24,574 nt of DNA from Microcaldota archaeon (GTDB lineage Archaea > Micrarchaeota > Micrarchaeia > Micrarchaeales > Micrarchaeaceae): the NCBI GenBank assembly GCA_027365815.1, contig DAHXLV010000019.1, positions 1 through 24,574 on the forward strand, in the 5' to 3' direction. Positions 22,176 through 24,574 of this stretch are shown piece after piece (positions within the stretch are counted from its first letter, which is position 1; each line of letters opens with the position of its first letter). A program made the position numbers and the translations under genes. The notes under the pieces were generated by a model, which was not told where the DNA came from, did no database searches, and saw only the letters and a program-made list of their open reading frames with translations.

Positions 22176-23231
22176 ATGGCGAAAAAAAGGAAGAAGTCGT
22201 TCTGGTACAGCATAACCCACCAGACCAAGCTTGACAGGGCGAGCTATCTCAAAATGGTCAACCGGGTTGGGATGTTCGTCGGGATAGGCTTTGCTGCCAG
22301 CATAGCTGTGTTCGCCGGGATCGCCATATTCGGCGGGTTCCAGAACGTGCTTGGCGTCATCGCGCGGGCTAACCCGTATATATACGCGCTGGCTTTCGTT
22401 GCGGTGTTCGCCAGCCTGCTCCTCAGGTTCGTAAAATGGAACTATTTCCTGAAGGTGATGGGGCTGAAGGTGTCGCTTAGGAAGAACCTGGCGGTTTACT
22501 TCTCCCTTTATTCGATGAACATAACTCCTGGAAACGCAGGCAGGGTGGTTGCTGCGTACACTTTGAACAGGATAACAAAAATCAGGTTCGTCAACATCGT
22601 TCCGATAGTCACGATGGACATCTTCACCGACTTCATCGGCTTTGCAACGCTGGCGATACTGGCCGCCATATACTTCCACATGTACATAACTTACATACTG
22701 CTGGTGGACATACTGCTCCTGATACCCTTCCTTTTCATACTTAATGACTGGCTGTACAACCTGCTGAAGAGCGTGCTGCGGAAAAGCAGGTTCATAAAGA
22801 CCTTCACCCCTTACGGTGAGGAGTATTTTGCATCTCAGAGCAAGCTGAACACCCCGAAGGTGTATGCGGTGTCCCTTTTCGTCACGCTGCCGGCTGCCTT
22901 CCTCAACTCGCTTACGCTCTTCTTTGCGCTGACATCGCTTGGCATAGCGCCCTCGATCGCCGGCTCTGTGTTCGTCTACTCTTCGTCCACTATGTTCGGG
23001 ATGGCCACCGCCATACCCGGGAGCATCGGCGTGACAGACGGCGCTCTTGTTGCGCTCGTCGGCAGCGTTTTCCACCTAGATGCTAGCATGTCATCAGCCG
23101 TGACGATAATGAGCAGGCTTGCGGACCTGTGGTTCAGCGTGATAATCGGCGCGCTGTTCTTCTTCTACACGCTGAGGTACTGGAAGCCGTCAGAGATGGA
23201 GCTTGTCAGGAGGGGCAGTGGATCCCGTTAG
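22176..23231 (+). CDS. LPG-synthase-TM / flippase-like membrane protein (UPF0104 type)
   Basis: A 351-aa integral membrane protein with about eight hydrophobic segments. Family marks are LLLRFVKWNYFLKVMG early on, NITPGNAGRVVAAYTL (the TPG-GR loop), and MATAIPGSIGVTDGALVAL (the PGSIG-DG motif). These belong to the lysylphosphatidylglycerol synthase transmembrane region, found in archaea as a stand-alone protein and often next to glycosyltransferases. No aminoacyl-transfer domain is attached, so lipid or glycolipid translocation or binding is more likely than lysyl transfer. A GAGG sequence lies just before ATG 22176, and the gene sits 4 nt after the GT4 stop, suggesting translational coupling. 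It converges with the OB-fold gene, leaving 2 nt between stops. Confidence 0.85.
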   Translation: MAKKRKKSFWYSITHQTKLDRASYLKMVNRVGMFVGIGFAASIAVFAGIAIFGGFQNVLGVIARANPYIYALAFVAVFASLLLRFVKWNYFLKVMGLKVSLRKNLAVYFSLYSMNITPGNAGRVVAAYTLNRITKIRFVNIVPIVTMDIFTDFIGFATLAILAAIYFHMYITYILLVDILLLIPFLFILNDWLYNLLKSVLRKSRFIKTFTPYGEEYFASQSKLNTPKVYAVSLFVTLPAAFLNSLTLFFALTSLGIAPSIAGSVFVYSSSTMFGMATAIPGSIGVTDGALVALVGSVFHLDASMSSAVTIMSRLADLWFSVIIGALFFFYTLRYWKPSEMELVRRGSGSR

Positions 23232-23233
23232 GG

Positions 23234-23596
23234 TCACATGTCCTCTTCTGAGCTCTCTTCCGGAGAATCAGACTGGGCAGCGGCGGAGCCGTCGCCCTTC
23301 TCCATTACCTTTATCTTTCCGAACTTTCCTGTCGAAAGCTGGGGCTGGCCCCTGAACTCATTGACATACGCATTTGATATCTCTATCGTATCCCCCAGGT
23401 CTACCTCGTTTATGGTGTCGCCCCATAGGGACATGGCTATGCTTCCGGAGTCGTCCTGAAGCGTTATGTTCGCCACGTTTAGCCTCTTCCCATACTTAGT
23501 GACGACCTCTCTCGGTTCGTCCTTCTGCGTCACCTTTGCCGTTATCGTGACGTTGCTGGCTCCTGCTCTCAGTTCACTTATTTTCATTTCTATCAC
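23234..23596 (-). CDS. OB-fold single-stranded nucleic-acid-binding protein (RPA/SOSS-B-like)
   Basis: A 120-aa protein. ISELRAGASNVTITAKV begins the OB fold, followed by ANITLQDDSGSIAMSLWGD and VDLGDTIEISNAYVNEFRGQPQLSTG, the usual archaeal single-OB RPA pattern. The fold covers about residues 4-95. The tail is rich in Ser, Glu and Asp and ends EESSEEDM, like the acidic tails that recruit partners in ssDNA-binding proteins. The start is either GTG 23596, with GAGG 5 nt upstream, or ATG 23587, which matches the usual family start. It probably protects ssDNA during replication and repair, though RNA binding cannot be excluded. Confidence 0.85.
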   Translation of the reverse strand: MIEMKISELRAGASNVTITAKVTQKDEPREVVTKYGKRLNVANITLQDDSGSIAMSLWGDTINEVDLGDTIEISNAYVNEFRGQPQLSTGKFGKIKVMEKGDGSAAAQSDSPEESSEEDM

Positions 23597-23613
23597 TTTT
23601 TCCTCTTGGTACT

Positions 23614-23631
23614 AAAACTAGCAAAACTAGC
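23614..23631. repeat. Perfect tandem 9-mer in the OB-fold gene leader
   Basis: AAAACTAGC occurs twice without a gap. It lies between the predicted transcription start near 23639 and the ribosome binding site, where a repressor or self-binding protein could act. No function is shown. Confidence 0.6.
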
Positions 23632-23660
23632 TGGTTTCCAGAGGTATTGTGTTTGCAAAG

Positions 23661-23670
23661 TTATTTAAGA
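23661..23670 (-). promoter_or_regulatory. TATA box for the OB-fold gene
   Basis: The minus strand reads TCTTAAATAA, centred near 23665. A start near 23639 would give a ~43-nt leader, unusual here since most neighbouring genes seem leaderless or nearly so. Confidence 0.45.
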
Positions 23671-23741
23671 CCAATAGCTATCAGCCGATTTCCGGCACAA
23701 TCTGAAGCTGTTTTTAGCTTTGCGCCCCATAATAATGGATT

Positions 23742-24530
23742 ATGGAAGGCGGAACCGAGCTTCCGAAGGGGGCCCACCCCTCATTCGCAAGGATCATAGA
23801 GCAGAAGGAGCGCGTGAAAAGGAACCTGACAGGGATAAAGCACAAGATAGGTGTGTACAGCGCAAAAGGCGGCGTGGGCAAGACAACCGTAGCGATAAAC
23901 CTGGCGTATGCGCTGTCCTTGAGGGGGCTTAGGGTCGGGCTGCTTGATGCCGATATAGACTGCCCAAACGTGACCATGTTCCTCGGCATGGAGGAGAAGA
24001 TGGATCCGCACGCGCCGCTGCACCCGCCGGAGAAGGAGGGGGTGCTTGTGGCATCGACAGCAATGCTGGTCGACGAGATAAGGAAGCCGATAATATGGAG
24101 GGGGCCCCTCATTTCGAAAATGGTGAGCGATTTCCTGGAGCACACAGACTGGGGCGAGCTCGACTACCTGATAATCGATATGCCGCCTGGAACCTCTGAG
24201 GTGCCCCTGACCACCATGCAGCTGCTTTCTCTTGATGGTTTCGTCATAGTAACTACGCCGCAGAGGATAGCCGGCGTGAATTCTATGAGATCCGGCCTCA
24301 TGGCAAAAAGGCTGGGGACGCACATAATAGGCGTCGTCGAGAACATGTCGTCCGGCAAGCCTAGCGCGGCGACGAACGAGGCGGCTGCCGCCCTGGGGGC
24401 CGAGCTGCTTGGCTGCGTGAAGAATGATGATAGATTCAACGCCGGAAGCGACTCTGGCGAGATACCGGTGCTTAAATACAGCGACCTGAAGAGCGACTTT
24501 GACGAGATAGTAAACCGTATTTTGACATAA
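23742..24530 (+). CDS. mrp: Mrp/MinD-family P-loop ATPase without the CXXC motif
   Basis: A 262-aa ATPase of the Mrp/NBP35 branch of the MinD/ParA superfamily. The deviant Walker A YSAKGGVGKTT at 39-49 includes Lys42 and Lys47. LLDADIDCPNVTMFLG is the switch region, and LDYLIIDMPPGTSEVPLT is the Walker B region characteristic of Mrp. Mrp proteins usually act as iron-sulfur cluster carriers and bear a C-terminal CXXC after VENMS. Here VENMS (199-203) is followed by SGKPSAATNEAAAALG, with no CXXC. Cluster binding at the usual site is therefore doubtful and the role may differ. ATG 23742 is used. The upstream TATA is weak (GTTTTTAGC near 23713). The gene is divergent from the OB-fold gene. Confidence 0.85.
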   Translation: MEGGTELPKGAHPSFARIIEQKERVKRNLTGIKHKIGVYSAKGGVGKTTVAINLAYALSLRGLRVGLLDADIDCPNVTMFLGMEEKMDPHAPLHPPEKEGVLVASTAMLVDEIRKPIIWRGPLISKMVSDFLEHTDWGELDYLIIDMPPGTSEVPLTTMQLLSLDGFVIVTTPQRIAGVNSMRSGLMAKRLGTHIIGVVENMSSGKPSAATNEAAAALGAELLGCVKNDDRFNAGSDSGEIPVLKYSDLKSDFDEIVNRILT

Positions 24531-24541
24531 ATTTAAATACC
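24531..24541 (+). promoter_or_regulatory. TATA box for the next gene at the right edge
   Basis: ATTTAAATACC follows directly after the Mrp stop. An ATG at 24569, about 33 bp downstream of its centre, may start a gene that leaves the window after two codons. Confidence 0.45.
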
Positions 24542-24574
24542 TTGACCTGCATAATATTATCTCTGCATATGCGT

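Noticed and set aside
22101..23075. Minus-strand ORF (324 codons) opposite the flippase-like gene
   Set aside because: Its composition is low-complexity (His, Arg, Glu, Tyr), and the forward frame encodes a clear membrane protein with family motifs.

Overview
The window reads as a gene-dense archaeal chromosome segment. Evidence: archaeal TATA boxes about 25 bp ahead of many starts (several leaderless), a tRNA-Trp with an intron at 37/38, a mevalonate operon with an isopentenyl phosphate kinase, an RPA-like OB-fold protein, DUF929 and DUF5654 proteins, and heavy ATA/AGG/AGA codon use. Very tight gene ends and the gene mix fit a DPANN archaeon such as a micrarchaeote. That placement is an inference with no marker gene behind it.

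Left part (1-3490): a HerA/VirB4-type ATPase gene surrounded by broken copies of itself. An inverted copy of the segment just after its P-loop lies at the window edge and starts head-to-head with it. A 118-bp copy of its 3' end plus the following promoter-like DNA lies 1.1 kb downstream. Two small opposite-strand genes (a 108-aa unknown and a DUF998 membrane protein) sit between the direct repeats.

Middle (3560-11212): an operon of class III aminotransferase, class II HMG-CoA reductase, iron-type alcohol dehydrogenase, mevalonate kinase, a mevalonate-(di)phosphate decarboxylase homologue and isopentenyl phosphate kinase, followed by uppP with its own TATA box. No phosphomevalonate kinase is present, which suggests decarboxylation of mevalonate 5-phosphate followed by IPK (Haloferax-type route). 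The HMG-CoA reductase lacks the usual C-terminal catalytic His and most of the flap domain. uppP would recycle the polyprenyl phosphate made from these precursors.

Right part (11217-24574): a cell-surface block. It holds a ~2,110-aa anchored surface protein with five ~95-aa repeats, a DUF5654 membrane protein, intron-bearing tRNA-Trp, a NUDIX hydrolase, an exported CPYC thioredoxin-like protein (DUF929), an alkaline-phosphatase-superfamily (sulfatase-like) enzyme, a GT4 glycosyltransferase and a flippase-like membrane protein. An OB-fold protein and an Mrp/MinD-type ATPase close the window. Several convergent pairs end 0-4 bp apart. No CRISPR array, rRNA or transposase was seen. No stretch over 300 bp lacks a gene; the longest, 3307-3559, holds a repeat copy and promoters.
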